Assembly: GCA_000648925.1 (NCBI GenBank)
Contig: JFHF01000010.1
Location: forward strand, 62,001 to 126,000
Source: Caballeronia jiangsuensis
Lineage (GTDB): Bacteria > Pseudomonadota > Gammaproteobacteria > Burkholderiales > Burkholderiaceae
DNA: 64,000 bases
Reading direction: 5' to 3'
The notes beneath the pieces were generated by a model, which did not search any database, was not told the origin of the DNA, and saw nothing but the letters and a program-made list of their open reading frames with translations. Both the position numbers and the translations under genes were made by a program. This document shows positions 1 to 10,120 of the stretch, piece by piece. Positions within the stretch are counted from its first letter, which is position 1. Every line of letters starts with the position of its first letter.

Positions 1-456
1 GGGCATTTCCTGCTGCGCGTCGCCACGCCCGGTCAGGATCTGATGCTCGATCCGACTACCGGCCAGACGCTTTCCGAAGCGCAGATGGTCGAGATGCTGG
101 AGCCGTATGTGCAGCGCGTGGGCGAATCGATCGGCAGCGCGCTGCGCGTGCTGTTGCAGCCCGCGACGCGCCGCGAGATCGTCGCGCGCATGCTGCGGAA
201 TCTGAAGGGCACCTACTTGCAGACGGAACGCTGGCAGCGACTGCTCGCGGTTCAGCAGCGGCTCGTAATCGCGCTGCCGAACAGCATCGAGGAAGTACGC
301 GATCGCGGTTTCGCGTACGCGCGCCTGGATTATCTTCGGCCGGCGCTCGAAGATTTGCAGCGTTACATCGAGATACGCCCGGATGCCGAGGACGCGACGG
401 TCGTCGAGACCGAATTGCACGAACTGCGACAGCGCACGCAGCACAACGGCGACTGA
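1..456 (+). CDS. SirB1-family transglutaminase-like/TPR protein, C-terminal part
   Basis: The reading frame is open from the first base of the window and ends with TGA at 454-456, so about 151 C-terminal residues are present and the start lies upstream. The visible part begins GHFLLRVATPGQDLMLDP and ends in a helical repeat (LDYLRPALEDLQRYIEI) that looks like one or two TPR units. This arrangement, a transglutaminase-like N-terminal region followed by TPR helices, is typical of the SirB1 family, whose biochemical role is not established. The family call rests on remembered similarity of the C-terminal half only. A hairpin terminator follows directly. Confidence 0.75.
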   Translation, partial: GHFLLRVATPGQDLMLDPTTGQTLSEAQMVEMLEPYVQRVGESIGSALRVLLQPATRREIVARMLRNLKGTYLQTERWQRLLAVQQRLVIALPNSIEEVRDRGFAYARLDYLRPALEDLQRYIEIRPDAEDATVVETELHELRQRTQHNGD

Positions 457-459
457 ACG

Positions 460-493
460 AAAACGGCGGACTTCGGGAGAAGCCCGCCGTTTT
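460..493. terminator. Bidirectional rho-independent terminator
   Basis: A perfect 10-bp stem AAAACGGCGG (460-469) pairs with CCGCCGTTTT (484-493), giving an A-tract on one side and a T-tract on the other. It lies between the SirB1-family gene (plus strand) and the dehydrogenase gene (minus strand), so it can serve both convergent transcripts. Confidence 0.75.
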
Positions 494-506
494 CACATCC
501 AAAGCG

Positions 507-1265
507 TCATTTCGGCTGCATGCGGATCGCGCCGTCGAGACGGATCACTTCGCCGTTGAGCATCGGGTTATCGAAGATCTGCTTGACGAGCATCGCGTAT
601 TCGTCGGGCTTGCCGAGGCGCGACGGGAACGGCACCATCGCGCCGAGCGCGTCCTGCACTTCCTTCGGCATGCCGAGCAGCATCGGCGTTTCGAACAAGC
701 CCGGTGCGATCGTCATCACGCGGATGCCGCTCTTGCTCAGATCGCGGGCGATCGGCAGCGTCATGCCCGCGACGCCGCTCTTCGACGCCGCATAGGCCGC
801 CTGGCCGATCTGCCCGTCATACGCCGCCACCGATGCCGTGTTCACGATCACGCCGCGCTCGCCCGCATCGTTGGCTTCGTTCTTCGACATCACGCTGGCC
901 GCGAGCCGGATCATGTTGAAGGTGCCGATGAGGTTCACCGAAATCACTTTCGAGAACAGATCGAGCGCGTGCGGACCGTCGCGACCGACCGTCTTCGCCG
1001 CCGGCGCGATGCCCGCGCAGTTCACGAGGCCGCGCAACGTGCCGAGACTCGTCGCGGTTTCGACGGCGCGCTGACCGTCGCTTTCCTGGCTCACGTCGCA
1101 TTTGACGAAGGCGCCGGACAACTCCTTCGCGAGCGCCTCGCCCGCCGCTTCGTTCATGTCGGCGAGCACGACCTTGCCGCCTTGCGCCGTAATGAGCCGC
1201 GCCGTCGACGCGCCGAGTCCCGATGCGCCACCGGTAATCAGAAAGACATTGCCTTGCATCTCCAT
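507..1265 (-). CDS. Short-chain dehydrogenase, 3-hydroxyacyl-CoA dehydrogenase type
   Basis: This 252-aa protein is a classical SDR. The NAD-binding motif TGGASGLG is at residues 11-18, NCAG lies near residue 87, and the catalytic YAASK is near residue 158. An acidic residue after the second strand (VVLAD) suggests preference for NAD+ over NADP+. Length and sequence resemble the type II 3-hydroxyacyl-CoA/3-hydroxy-2-methylbutyryl-CoA dehydrogenases used in fatty-acid and isoleucine breakdown; the exact substrate is inferred. The first ATG is taken as the start; a second ATG two codons later (1259) is equally possible. It lies downstream of adk on the same strand but is separated by a strong terminator, so it is probably transcribed alone. 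Confidence 0.85.
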   Translation of the reverse strand: MEMQGNVFLITGGASGLGASTARLITAQGGKVVLADMNEAAGEALAKELSGAFVKCDVSQESDGQRAVETATSLGTLRGLVNCAGIAPAAKTVGRDGPHALDLFSKVISVNLIGTFNMIRLAASVMSKNEANDAGERGVIVNTASVAAYDGQIGQAAYAASKSGVAGMTLPIARDLSKSGIRVMTIAPGLFETPMLLGMPKEVQDALGAMVPFPSRLGKPDEYAMLVKQIFDNPMLNGEVIRLDGAIRMQPK

Positions 1266-1413
1266 GCTGCTTCTCCGTTATGTGATTCGTGCGTGCGTGC
1301 GAGGGCAGGGGTATGTGCCGCTCGCGCCGATGTAGTCCTTTTGGGAAACGCGTCGATTGTAGCGAAGCCCGTGATCGCAAAATCGCACATCGATCATGCG
1401 GATTTGAAGGCGT

Positions 1414-1446
1414 AAAAAAACCCGCTCGTCGCGAGCGGGTTTTCTT
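1414..1446. terminator. Bidirectional terminator between adk and the SDR gene
   Basis: Stem AACCCGCTCG/CGAGCGGGTT with a 3-nt loop, with seven A upstream and a TTTTCTT run downstream on the plus strand. On the minus strand it ends adk transcription with a long U-tract. Confidence 0.9.
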
Positions 1447-1468
1447 CGGGCGCGATGCGTGACGCGCT

Positions 1469-2314
<846 letters not shown>

Positions 2315-2367
2315 TTATGCCACGGCTCCTTACGATCGCGACCGTAATAACGCGGATAGAAACCGCC

Positions 2368-2403
2368 AAAAACCCCCGCCAATCGGGCGTCGGCGGGGTT
2401 TAC
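2368..2403 (-). terminator. Rho-independent terminator after kdsB
   Basis: On the minus strand AACCCCGCC pairs with GGCGGGGGTT (one bulged base), followed by TTTTGG. It lies 20 bp past the kdsB stop and separates the lpxK-kdsB unit from adk. Confidence 0.8.
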
Positions 2404-2422
2404 ACGGGTTGTGCGGCAGCGC

Positions 2423-3214
2423 TCAGTCGGCTGTGGGGAAAAGCGCCTGGACGCGCTCGAGATCGGCGGGCGTATCGACGCCCGGCGGCGGCGCGTCCTG
2501 CGTCACGCGCACCGCGATGCGCTCGCCGTGCCACAGCGCGCGCAGTTGCTCCAGTGCTTCGGCGGCTTCGATCGGCGCTTGCGCGAGCGTCGGAAAGTCG
2601 CGCAGGAATTTCGCGCGATAGGCATAGAGCCCGATGTGGCGCAGCACGTTCTCCGGCACGGAAGGCAGCTTTCCGAGCGCGGCGACGTCCGGCCAGTGCG
2701 GCTGCCAGAGATCGCGCGTCCACGGAATCGGCGCGCGCGAGAAGTAGAGCGCGACGCTCTTCGCATCGAGTACGACCTTCACCACGTTCGGATTGAAGAC
2801 ATCGGCGGGATCGTGAATCGGATGCGCGGCCGTGGCGATCGCGCATTCGGGACGCGCGGCGAGATGCGCGGCGACATCGCGCACGAGTTGCGGATCGATG
2901 AGCGGCTCGTCGCCCTGCACGTTGACGACGATCGCGTCGTCGTCCCAGTTCAGGCGCGTCGCCACTTCGGCGAGACGGTCCGTGCCGGTGGGATGATCCG
3001 AGCGCGTCATCATCACTTCGATGCCGTGATCGCGCACGGCCTCGACCACGCGGTCGGAATCGGTCGCGACGAGCACCTGGCTCGCGCCGGATTCGCGGGC
3101 GCGCTCGGCGACGCGCACGACCATCGGCTTGCCGCCGATATCGGCGAGCGGCTTGTTCGGCAGGCGGGTGGACGCGAGACGCGCCGGAATGACCGCGATG
3201 AACGGAACGGACAT
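2423..3214 (-). CDS. kdsB: CMP-KDO synthetase (3-deoxy-manno-octulosonate cytidylyltransferase)
   Basis: KdsB activates KDO with CTP to form CMP-KDO for the lipid A inner core. The 263-aa protein starts [15 protein letters not shown] with the nucleotide-binding motif [14 protein letters not shown], and contains [13 protein letters not shown], the metal-binding QGDEP motif of the family. Length is as expected (about 250-265 aa). It lies 10 bp downstream of the Trm112-like gene, which itself overlaps lpxK, so the three form one envelope-biogenesis operon on the minus strand. Confidence 0.96.
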   Translation of the reverse strand: MSVPFIAVIPARLASTRLPNKPLADIGGKPMVVRVAERARESGASQVLVATDSDRVVEAVRDHGIEVMMTRSDHPTGTDRLAEVATRLNWDDDAIVVNVQGDEPLIDPQLVRDVAAHLAARPECAIATAAHPIHDPADVFNPNVVKVVLDAKSVALYFSRAPIPWTRDLWQPHWPDVAALGKLPSVPENVLRHIGLYAYRAKFLRDFPTLAQAPIEAAEALEQLRALWHGERIAVRVTQDAPPPGVDTPADLERVQALFPTAD

Positions 3215-3224
3215 GTCAGCGCGC

Positions 3225-3431
3225 TCAGGCGTCGCCGTTCGGCTTGAGCGGCTCGACGGGCGTGCCTTCGACCGTCTGCCGCGCTTCGTCGACGAGCATC
3301 ACGGGAATGCCGTCGCGGATCGGATAGGCGAGCTTGTCGGCGCTGCAGACGAGTTCCTGCGCCGCGCGATCGTAACTGAGCGGGCCTTTGCAGATCGGGC
3401 AAACGAGGATTTCAAGCAGACGTGCGTCCAC
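3225..3431 (-). CDS. Trm112-family zinc-ribbon-like small protein
   Basis: This 68-aa protein ([20 protein letters not shown]...) has one CPIC pair near the N-terminus and a short C-terminal arm, the usual form of bacterial Trm112-like (UPF0434) proteins found between lpxK and kdsB. The frame stays open upstream, but a GTG at 3431 with GGAG seven bases before it gives the standard family length; that start overlaps the last 20 bases of lpxK. The second cysteine pair of eukaryotic Trm112 is absent (only one Cys, in [10 protein letters not shown]). Function in bacteria is unclear; a role as a methyltransferase activator is inferred from the family. Confidence 0.88.
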   Translation of the reverse strand: MDARLLEILVCPICKGPLSYDRAAQELVCSADKLAYPIRDGIPVMLVDEARQTVEGTPVEPLKPNGDA

Positions 3432-4428
3432 GGAGTTTCTCCACAACAAGAGCGATGAGGCGCGGTCTGAGCACGGCTTGCACCGGAACGACCCAGATGC
3501 GTGCGTCGCGCCAGGCCCCAAATTTTACTGCATCCTTTTCGGTGATCAGGATCGCATCGGCTTCGACGCCCGCGAACGGATTCTCGCGATACGAATAGTG
3601 ATCGGGGAACGCGCGCGTCGCAGGCGTGATGCCCGCCGCGCGCAGCGTCGCGAAGAAGCGCTCGGGCGAGCCGATGCCCGCCGCCGCGACTACTTTCTCG
3701 CCCGCGAACTGATCGAGCGGACGACGCTGATGCGGATCGTCGAGCAGCCACGCATCGCCGGATTCGAGTTCGAGCGCGAACGTGTCCGGCCACGGCGGCA
3801 GCGTGCGCTCGTACGGACTGTTGATGAGCGTCGCGTCCCGGCGGCGCGACATCGGCTCGCGCAACGGGCCCGCGGGCAGCAGAAAGCCGTTGCCGCCGAG
3901 GCGGGCATCGAACACGACGAGTTCGAACGTGCGCGCGAGGCGGTAGTGCTGCAGGCCGTCGTCGGAGACGAGGACATCGACGTTCGGATGCGCTTCGATC
4001 AGCGCTTTCGCGGCGGCGACGCGATCCGGGCAGACGAACACCGGCGCGTGCGTGCGCCGCGCGATCAGCAGCGGCTCGTCGCCGACCTGGGCGGCGGCGG
4101 ACGTCGGCGTGACGCTCGTCGGTTTCGCAACCTTCGCGCCGTAGCCGCGCGAGACCACGCCCGGCTGGAACCCGGCGGCGCGCAACGCCTCGACGAGCGC
4201 GATGACCGTCGGCGTCTTGCCCGTCCCGCCGACGGTCACGTTGCCCACGACGACCACCGGCACGCCGACGTCGACGCGCTTGATCCAGCCGAGTTCGTAG
4301 AAGGCGCGCCGCGTGGCTGCGATCGCGCCGAAAATGCAGGCGAAGGGCGTCAGCGCCCAAGCGACGGGACCGCGACGGCGCCATTCGCGGGCGAGAAAGT
4401 TCTCGATCGGCGGCTTGAAATCAGACAT
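3412..4428 (-). CDS. lpxK: Tetraacyldisaccharide 4'-kinase
   Basis: LpxK phosphorylates the 4' position of the lipid A disaccharide at the inner membrane. The 338-aa protein begins [16 protein letters not shown], has a hydrophobic membrane-associating helix around residues 22-40, and a P-loop VGGTGKTPT at 66-74. The [11 protein letters not shown] segment conserved in the family is present. The frame is open 55 codons further upstream, but that extension is arginine- and proline-rich and not protein-like; ATG 4428 gives the family N-terminus. It leads the lpxK-Trm112-kdsB operon. In many related genomes exbB-exbD lie directly upstream; they are not here. Confidence 0.95.
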   Translation of the reverse strand: MSDFKPPIENFLAREWRRRGPVAWALTPFACIFGAIAATRRAFYELGWIKRVDVGVPVVVVGNVTVGGTGKTPTVIALVEALRAAGFQPGVVSRGYGAKVAKPTSVTPTSAAAQVGDEPLLIARRTHAPVFVCPDRVAAAKALIEAHPNVDVLVSDDGLQHYRLARTFELVVFDARLGGNGFLLPAGPLREPMSRRRDATLINSPYERTLPPWPDTFALELESGDAWLLDDPHQRRPLDQFAGEKVVAAAGIGSPERFFATLRAAGITPATRAFPDHYSYRENPFAGVEADAILITEKDAVKFGAWRDARIWVVPVQAVLRPRLIALVVEKLRGRTSA

Positions 4429-4866
4429 GGACCGCCTTCGCGCTGAACGCTGGCGGGCGGCAGATCGGGTACGGCATGGCGTGCAACGGCAGCTCCTCGG
4501 AGTACGGTTGGCGGGTGCTGGAACCCGGCACTCTAGCGCGCGTGGGCCGTGGGCGCCAGTCGCGAGCATGGGCGAGGATTCGGCCCGGTGCAATTCGAGC
4601 GCCTGTGGATAAGTCTGTGAAGAACTTGCCGCGCGTTGGGCGCATCGCCGCGTCAGGAAAGAGTTGCTCCGGGGATTACAGTGTTCACGAAAAATTATCG
4701 TCTAAAAATCAATGGTTTGGGACGAAGTCACGGCCCTCCGGCGATGCTGCGGCGCGCATTGCGGTAAGTCTTTCTGTGTGGACACTTGCTACACTTGCGT
4801 ACCTCGTTCAGCGGCATTTGTCCATCGGACACGGCGGCCGCGGCGCAAATATTTTTCCCATCAGAC
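4429..4866. other. Divergent intergenic region lpxK/xseA
   Basis: The 438-bp gap separates divergent lpxK and xseA. The part next to lpxK is GC-rich; around 4680-4720 it turns A/T-rich (GAAAAATTATCG, CTAAAAATCAA), a plausible promoter zone. I see no intact ORF with protein-like composition, no hairpin terminator and no remnant of exbB or exbD that I can recognise. Confidence 0.5.
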
Positions 4867-6234
4867 ATGACTCCCGATTCCCTGCCATCGCAAAGCGGCG
4901 ATGCCGTCATCCCCGTTTCGGCGCTCAATCGCGCGATCAGCTCGATGCTCGAACGATCGTTCCCGCTCGTCTGGGTGTCGGGCGAAGTGTCGAACTTCAC
5001 GCGGGCGGCGAGCGGCCATTGGTACTTTTCGATCAAGGACGCGAACGCGCAGATGCGCTGCGTGATGTTTCGCGGCCGTGCGCAATACGCCGAGTTCATG
5101 CCGCGCGAAGGCGACAAGATCGAGGTGCGCGCGCTCGTCACGATGTACGAACCGCGCGGCGAGTTGCAGCTCAACGTGGAAGCGGTGCGGCGCACGGGGC
5201 AGGGCCGGCTCTACGAAGCGTTCCTGCGGCTGAAGGCGCAACTCGAAAGCGAAGGACTCTTCGCGGCCGAGCGCAAACGCGCGCTGCCGACGCATCCGCG
5301 CGGCATCGGCATCGTGACGTCGTTGCAGGCCGCCGCTTTGCGCGACGTGCTCACCACGCTCGCGCGTCGTGCGCCGCATGTGCCGGTCGTCGTGTATCCG
5401 GCGCCGGTGCAGGGCGCGGGCGTCGGCGCGAAGCTCGCGGCGATGGTCGAAGCCGCGAATGCGCGTCGCGAAGTCGATGTGCTGATCGTGTGCCGTGGCG
5501 GCGGATCGATCGAGGATCTGTGGGCGTTCAATGAGGAAGTGCTGGCACGCGCGATCGCGGCGAGCGAGTTGCCGGTGGTGAGCGGCGTCGGTCACGAAAC
5601 GGATTTCACCATCGCCGATTTCGCCGCCGACGTGCGCGCGCCGACGCCGACCGCCGCCGCCGAGCTCGTCAGCCCGCAACGCGTGCTGCTGTTGCGCGAG
5701 CTGGATCATCGGCATGCGGCGCTCGCTCGCGGCTTCGGCCGCATGATGGAACGGCGCGCGCAGCAACTCGACTGGCTCGCGCGCAGGCTCGTGAGTCCGG
5801 CGGAACGGCTCGCGCGGCAGCGTGCGCATCTGCGGCAACTGGCGAGCCGTCTCAGTACGGCGGGCGCGCGGCCCGTGCGCGATGCGCGCGCGCATTTCGC
5901 GCTGGTGCAGTATCGCTGGCAGCGAAAGCGTCCGAACGTGGTTGCCGAACGCGAGCATCTGCTGCGGCTCGCGCAGCGGATCGGCAGCGCGCATGAGCGA
6001 CGCGCGGAGCGGGAAAAAGCGTGCGTCTCGGAACTGGCGGCGCGCTTGCAGGTGCTCAGTCCGCAGCGCACGCTGGAACGCGGCTATGCCGCATTGATCG
6101 ACGCTCAGACCGGCCGCGCCGTGCGTGCGCCGAACGCGTTGAAACCGAGGCGGCCGCTCACCGTTCATCTCGCGGAAGGCTCCGCGGACGTGCTGCTCGC
6201 CGATGTCCAGCCGCGTCTGTCAGACGAATTCTGA
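4867..6234 (+). CDS. xseA: Exodeoxyribonuclease VII large subunit
   Basis: XseA is the catalytic large subunit of the single-strand-specific exonuclease VII. The 455-aa product has the N-terminal OB-fold ([16 protein letters not shown] through about residue 110), the catalytic region with [16 protein letters not shown] and [18 protein letters not shown], then [15 protein letters not shown] and PTPTAAAEL, followed by a long arginine-rich coiled coil. ATG 4867 was chosen because it yields a normal N-terminus; an earlier in-frame ATG (4786) would add 27 residues without family similarity. The small subunit xseB is not adjacent, as is usual in this group. Confidence 0.95.
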   Translation: MTPDSLPSQSGDAVIPVSALNRAISSMLERSFPLVWVSGEVSNFTRAASGHWYFSIKDANAQMRCVMFRGRAQYAEFMPREGDKIEVRALVTMYEPRGELQLNVEAVRRTGQGRLYEAFLRLKAQLESEGLFAAERKRALPTHPRGIGIVTSLQAAALRDVLTTLARRAPHVPVVVYPAPVQGAGVGAKLAAMVEAANARREVDVLIVCRGGGSIEDLWAFNEEVLARAIAASELPVVSGVGHETDFTIADFAADVRAPTPTAAAELVSPQRVLLLRELDHRHAALARGFGRMMERRAQQLDWLARRLVSPAERLARQRAHLRQLASRLSTAGARPVRDARAHFALVQYRWQRKRPNVVAEREHLLRLAQRIGSAHERRAEREKACVSELAARLQVLSPQRTLERGYAALIDAQTGRAVRAPNALKPRRPLTVHLAEGSADVLLADVQPRLSDEF

Positions 6235-6352
6235 AGCCGGCGCGACACGGGAAATCGGCGTACATTTGACGTGCCCGAAGAGGCTCGCCAGAGCACTTTT
6301 TACGCCTTGTGAGGCCTATGGAAAGCAATCTTGCTCATAAAGGGCACACGGT

Positions 6353-6381
6353 TTGCTGGGTTATCCCAACTCGCCTACAAT
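6353..6381 (+). promoter_or_regulatory. Sigma-70-type promoter of sodB
   Basis: TTGCTG (6353-6358), a 17-bp spacer and TACAAT (6376-6381) lie about 60 bp before the sodB ATG. Both boxes match the consensus well, the -10 box in five of six positions. Confidence 0.6.
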
Positions 6382-6442
6382 CCATTGCTCCACGCTTCAA
6401 TCCTCACAATCCCACAATCCACATAGAAAGGAAGCTCGCATC

Positions 6443-7024
6443 ATGGAACATACGCTCCCGCCGCTGCCGTTCGACAAGAACGCGCTCGCTCCGCACATGT
6501 CGGAAGAAACGCTCGAGTATCACTATGGCAAGCACCACCAGACCTATGTGACGAACCTGAACAAGCTGATCCCCGGCACCGAATTCGAGAACCTGCCCCT
6601 CGAAGAGATCGTGAAGAAATCGTCGGGCGGCGTGTTCAACAACTCCGCGCAAGTCTGGAATCACACGTTCTTCTGGAACAGCCTGTCGCCGAACGGCGGC
6701 GGCGCACCGACCGGCGCGCTGGCTGACGCGATCAACGCAAAGTACGGTTCCTACGACAAGTTCAAGGAAGAATTCGCCAAGGTCGCGACCGGCACGTTCG
6801 GTTCGGGGTGGACCTGGCTCGTGAAGAAGACCGACGGCACGGTGGATATCGTGTCGACGAGCAATGCCGCCACGCCGCTCACGACCGACGCGAAGGCGCT
6901 CGTGACCATCGACGTGTGGGAACATGCTTATTACATCGACTATCGCAATGCGCGTCCGAAGTTCATCGAGGCTTACTGGAATATCGTGAACTGGGATTTC
7001 GCAGCGAAGAATTTCGGTGCCTGA
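6443..7024 (+). CDS. sodB: Superoxide dismutase [Fe]
   Basis: SodB dismutates superoxide in the cytoplasm. The 193-aa protein carries the four metal ligands: His in [11 protein letters not shown], His in WNHTFFW, and Asp and His in [11 protein letters not shown]. The iron-type signature is supported by [10 protein letters not shown] and FGSGWTWLV. The start ATG 6443 follows GAAAGGAAG eight bases upstream; a further in-frame ATG at 6353 overlaps the promoter and is rejected. A strong terminator follows at 7083, so it is monocistronic. Confidence 0.96.
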   Translation: MEHTLPPLPFDKNALAPHMSEETLEYHYGKHHQTYVTNLNKLIPGTEFENLPLEEIVKKSSGGVFNNSAQVWNHTFFWNSLSPNGGGAPTGALADAINAKYGSYDKFKEEFAKVATGTFGSGWTWLVKKTDGTVDIVSTSNAATPLTTDAKALVTIDVWEHAYYIDYRNARPKFIEAYWNIVNWDFAAKNFGA

Positions 7025-7082
7025 TTGCGCGTGAAAAACGGTTGTGGCGTTCTTTGATTTTCAGAATGCCGCGAACGGAAAG

Positions 7083-7108
7083 AAAGCCCTCGAAAGAGGG
7101 CTTTTTTA
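7083..7108 (+). terminator. Rho-independent terminator of sodB
   Basis: A perfect 9-bp stem AAAGCCCTC/GAGGGCTTT closes a GAAA tetraloop and is followed by a run of T (7102-7107). Confidence 0.95.
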
Positions 7109-7246
7109 TTGATGCGCCCGGCAGTTTGCATATGCCGGCCCTTTTTGGGGAACGTCGAAGACTCACTCAGTCTAACGGGATCGAGGTCGCCGAACTGGCT
7201 TCCGATTCTGCATGTTGGCCCGGCCAACCAAGACGCGAGCTGAACA

Positions 7247-8377
7247 ATGACGACACGCTATCACCAACTCGATTCATTGCGCGGCATTGCCGCTTTGACG
7301 GTCGTATTCAGTCACTATTCGCAAATCTCACTGACACGATGGATTCAGCATGTCCCGTGGCGCGCGTTCGCGGAGGGACATTCCGCCGTGATTCTGTTCT
7401 TCGCGCTGAGCGGCTTTGCGCTGACTTTGCAGGTCACCGGAGAAAGCAAGCCGGGTTTCGCCGAGTTCGTCGTCAAGCGCGTCTGCCGGATTTATATACC
7501 TTACTTGTTTGCAGTACTGGCGGCATATGCAGCGTATTGCGTGCTTTACCGGTCGAATCTGTCGTGGACCGGCGAGTGGGTCAACGAGGCATGGCATGCA
7601 GGCATCGACCGGCATGATCTGCTGAACCATCTCTACTTCCTGATTCCATTCAGCAATAGCACGCTCGATCCGGTGCTCTGGTCGCTGGTCTACGAGATGC
7701 GTATCTCGCTGCTCTTTCCGATTCTCGTCGTCGTGGTATTTGCCACGCCGCTCTGGTTTTCCGTAGCGCTAAGCGTCGGTCTGTCTCTCGCGGCGTTCGG
7801 TTATTACTTCCCGCTGCATCGGACGCTCATGGACGCGAGTCTTCGCGGCGAGTGGATTCCAACCATTCACTACATTTCGATGTTCGTGCTGGGCGCCCTG
7901 ATTGCGCGATATCGCGAGGCAATCGTGTCGAAACTTGCGCGGCATTCGCCTCGCTGGCTTTTCGGCGCATTGATGATTTCGCTCGCGCTATACGGCCTCG
8001 TCGGATCGGTGAATCGCCATCTGATATCCAACGACGTGCTGCGCAGTTTTGCCGACGATTGGCTCGTCCTTCCGGCCGTGACCGGCATTTTGATTCTCGC
8101 GATTTCGCTCAAGCCATTTGCCGATTTTCTGGCTGCGCGGCCATTGGTATTTCTCGGCAAGATTTCCTTCAGCCTGTACCTGCTACACTGCATTGTGCTG
8201 CTGGGCGTGCTGCATTATTTCGGCGAAACGTATCACGGCATCTCGATGTTGATCGCCGCCGTGCTGATTCTTCCGGTCAGCATCGCCGGATACTATGCGA
8301 TCGAAAAGCCGTCGATTCGACTGGGCCGGTATCTGACCCGGAGCAAGCAACGCGGCAGGGCGACGCTCGGCGCCTGA
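7247..8377 (+). CDS. Acyltransferase 3 family membrane protein (OafA/YrhL type)
   Basis: The 376-aa protein begins with the family signature LDSLRGIAALTVVFSHY, with the catalytic-type histidine at the end of the first helix, and shows about ten hydrophobic helices throughout. Family members move acetyl or other acyl groups onto sugars of O-antigen, exopolysaccharide or Nod factors at the inner membrane. The substrate cannot be read from the sequence. Codon use is less GC-biased than in neighbours (for example TTT ATA, ACT TGT TTG), which hints at transfer. It is flanked by terminated sodB and a small membrane ORF, and is not next to the O-antigen genes at the end of the window. Confidence 0.88.
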   Translation: MTTRYHQLDSLRGIAALTVVFSHYSQISLTRWIQHVPWRAFAEGHSAVILFFALSGFALTLQVTGESKPGFAEFVVKRVCRIYIPYLFAVLAAYAAYCVLYRSNLSWTGEWVNEAWHAGIDRHDLLNHLYFLIPFSNSTLDPVLWSLVYEMRISLLFPILVVVVFATPLWFSVALSVGLSLAAFGYYFPLHRTLMDASLRGEWIPTIHYISMFVLGALIARYREAIVSKLARHSPRWLFGALMISLALYGLVGSVNRHLISNDVLRSFADDWLVLPAVTGILILAISLKPFADFLAARPLVFLGKISFSLYLLHCIVLLGVLHYFGETYHGISMLIAAVLILPVSIAGYYAIEKPSIRLGRYLTRSKQRGRATLGA

Positions 8378-8453
8378 GCGCAGGCCGTCGCTGCACGGGC
8401 CGGAACGCGAGCCTAAAATGTCGGCTCGTCGTCATGTTCCGAATCGCATCGCC

Positions 8454-8606
8454 ATGAAACGCTTCGCAGGCCTGTGCCTCGCGGCCTGGTCGGCGGCCGC
8501 GCTGCTGTATTTCGGCCGCCATTCCGCCGCGCTCATCGTGCTCTCCGGCGTGCTGGTACTCGCCGGCTTCGATCTGCTTCGTCCCGATTCCGGCAATGGC
8601 GCGTAG
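8454..8606 (+). CDS. Small hypothetical membrane protein
   Basis: A 50-aa frame starting MKRFAGLCLAAWSAAALLYFG has two hydrophobic segments separated by GRHS and a short polar tail (RPDSGNGA). An in-frame ATG at 8418 would add 12 residues (MSARRHVPNRIA). I do not recognise a family. It sits between the acyltransferase and the convergent EAL-like gene, whose stop is 3 bp away. Hydrophobic pattern and position support a real gene, but it could be chance in GC-rich DNA. Confidence 0.4.
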   Translation: MKRFAGLCLAAWSAAALLYFGRHSAALIVLSGVLVLAGFDLLRPDSGNGA

Positions 8607-8608
8607 AT

Positions 8609-9880
8609 CTAGCGCTGCTTCGCGCCTTCCCAGTTGATATCCACGCACAGCACCTGCAAGCCATAAGGCGTCTGCGCGGCGATCGACGCCGTCACGCAAA
8701 GGTGCGCATCGTTGATCGAGAGATACGGCGCCGTCAGATGCACACGCCCCGGCGCGCGCAGCGCCTCGATGAAATACGGCCGGCGTTCCCAGCTCGCGCC
8801 CTCCGAATGCAGCAGCGGGCTGAAGCGCTTCGCGCGTTGCGACGTGCGCACGATCGGCACGACGTTGTCGCCGATCTGCCGTCCGGCCTGATCGAGCAGG
8901 AAGCATCGGGCGGTGTCGGCGAGTTGCAGCAACTCGCTCGTCGCGATGACGAGCGATTCGCCTTCCATCAGCTTGACCGATGCGCGCTCCAGCCCGCTCA
9001 CGTACGGTCCGAGACGCGCGACCTGCGCCCGCTCGCGCGCCGCGACGCGTTCGCGCGATGCCGCCGACAGCGCGTCCATCACGCCCGCCGCGACTTCGCT
9101 GTGTACCGCATCGACGCTCGGCTGCGCGAAATACGCGCCTTGCACGAAATCGACGTTGCATTCGAGTGCGATCAACGCGTCGCGCTCGGTCGCGAGGCCG
9201 CCCATCAGAACGAGCTGGCCGGATTCATGGAGCAGCGACACGAGACGCGGCAGCACGCGCTCGATATGCGAATGCTCGGTCGCCTGCTGCAGGATGCAAC
9301 GATCGAGCGTCACGATATCGGGCCGCAGATGCCACACGCGATCGATGTTCGAATGCTTCACGCCGAAGCCGTCGAGCGCGATCAGAAAGCCCGACTTGCG
9401 CAGCGAATCGACGATTTCGGCGAATCGCGTCGTCTCGCCGCCCGCCTGCTCGGGGACTTCGAGCACGACGCGCTGCGGCGGCAGGCCGATATCCTTGAGC
9501 GATGCGAGCAGGGCATCGCCGTAGCTCGTATCCATCAGCGCGGCGGGATGCAGGCTGAGGAAAAGCCATTCGTCGTGGCTGTCGAACGCGTTGAAGTTGC
9601 CCAGATGCAGCGATTCCGCGAGCCGGCCGAGTTCGAGCAGATCGCCGCGTCGCGCGGCTTGCGTGAAGACCTCGTGAGACGGAATGTGGCGATGCGCGTC
9701 GTCGCGGGCGCGCAAGGACGCGTGATAGCCGATCGCGCGCCGGTGCGACACGGAAAACACCGGCTGGAACACGCTGAAAACGGTGTACTCGCCGTACAGC
9801 ACGGTGCGACGCGATCCATCGTCGCCGGCGACGGGCCGGGGCGGCTGGAAGCGTGGAGGGTCGAGATCAACCATGCTCAT
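8609..9880 (-). CDS. EAL-domain protein with degenerate catalytic site
   Basis: The 423-aa product aligns end to end with the c-di-GMP phosphodiesterase EAL fold over residues about 30-270, followed by an unassigned C-terminal region of about 150 residues. The catalytic residues are mostly lost: the EAL motif reads GYHASLR, the metal-binding Asn region reads LFLSLHP, DDFG is DGFG, the Lys of the VKID motif is Thr (IVTLDR), and the late Glu is Gly (LMGGLATE). The Glu of LEVPE and the QG motif remain. Hydrolysis is therefore unlikely, and a regulatory role is inferred. ATG 9880 is preferred over a TTG 23 codons upstream; ATG 9874 is also possible. Confidence 0.8.
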   Translation of the reverse strand: MSMVDLDPPRFQPPRPVAGDDGSRRTVLYGEYTVFSVFQPVFSVSHRRAIGYHASLRARDDAHRHIPSHEVFTQAARRGDLLELGRLAESLHLGNFNAFDSHDEWLFLSLHPAALMDTSYGDALLASLKDIGLPPQRVVLEVPEQAGGETTRFAEIVDSLRKSGFLIALDGFGVKHSNIDRVWHLRPDIVTLDRCILQQATEHSHIERVLPRLVSLLHESGQLVLMGGLATERDALIALECNVDFVQGAYFAQPSVDAVHSEVAAGVMDALSAASRERVAARERAQVARLGPYVSGLERASVKLMEGESLVIATSELLQLADTARCFLLDQAGRQIGDNVVPIVRTSQRAKRFSPLLHSEGASWERRPYFIEALRAPGRVHLTAPYLSINDAHLCVTASIAAQTPYGLQVLCVDINWEGAKQR

Positions 9881-10120
9881 GGTGTCGGGGCGCAAGGCAG
9901 TGATTTTATCGAGATAGTTTACCGGATCGGCATCCGGCAGTTCGAGCAAAAAGCGTGCAAATTCAATATCCAGGCGGGCCGCAGCGGTTATCGGGTGCGC
10001 CGGGCGAGCCTATTCGTGTGCGGATTGGACGGTCGTGCCGCAGACGCGGGAACGCGCGCCGCGCAATCGTGCGCATGGAGCACCGCCGTGGTGCGCGATC
10101 GCGTGCCGAACCGATCGGAT

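Noticed and set aside
4786..4866. Longer xseA start at ATG 4786
   Set aside because: The 27 extra residues have no similarity to the family N-terminus, and the ATG at 4867 gives the normal length.
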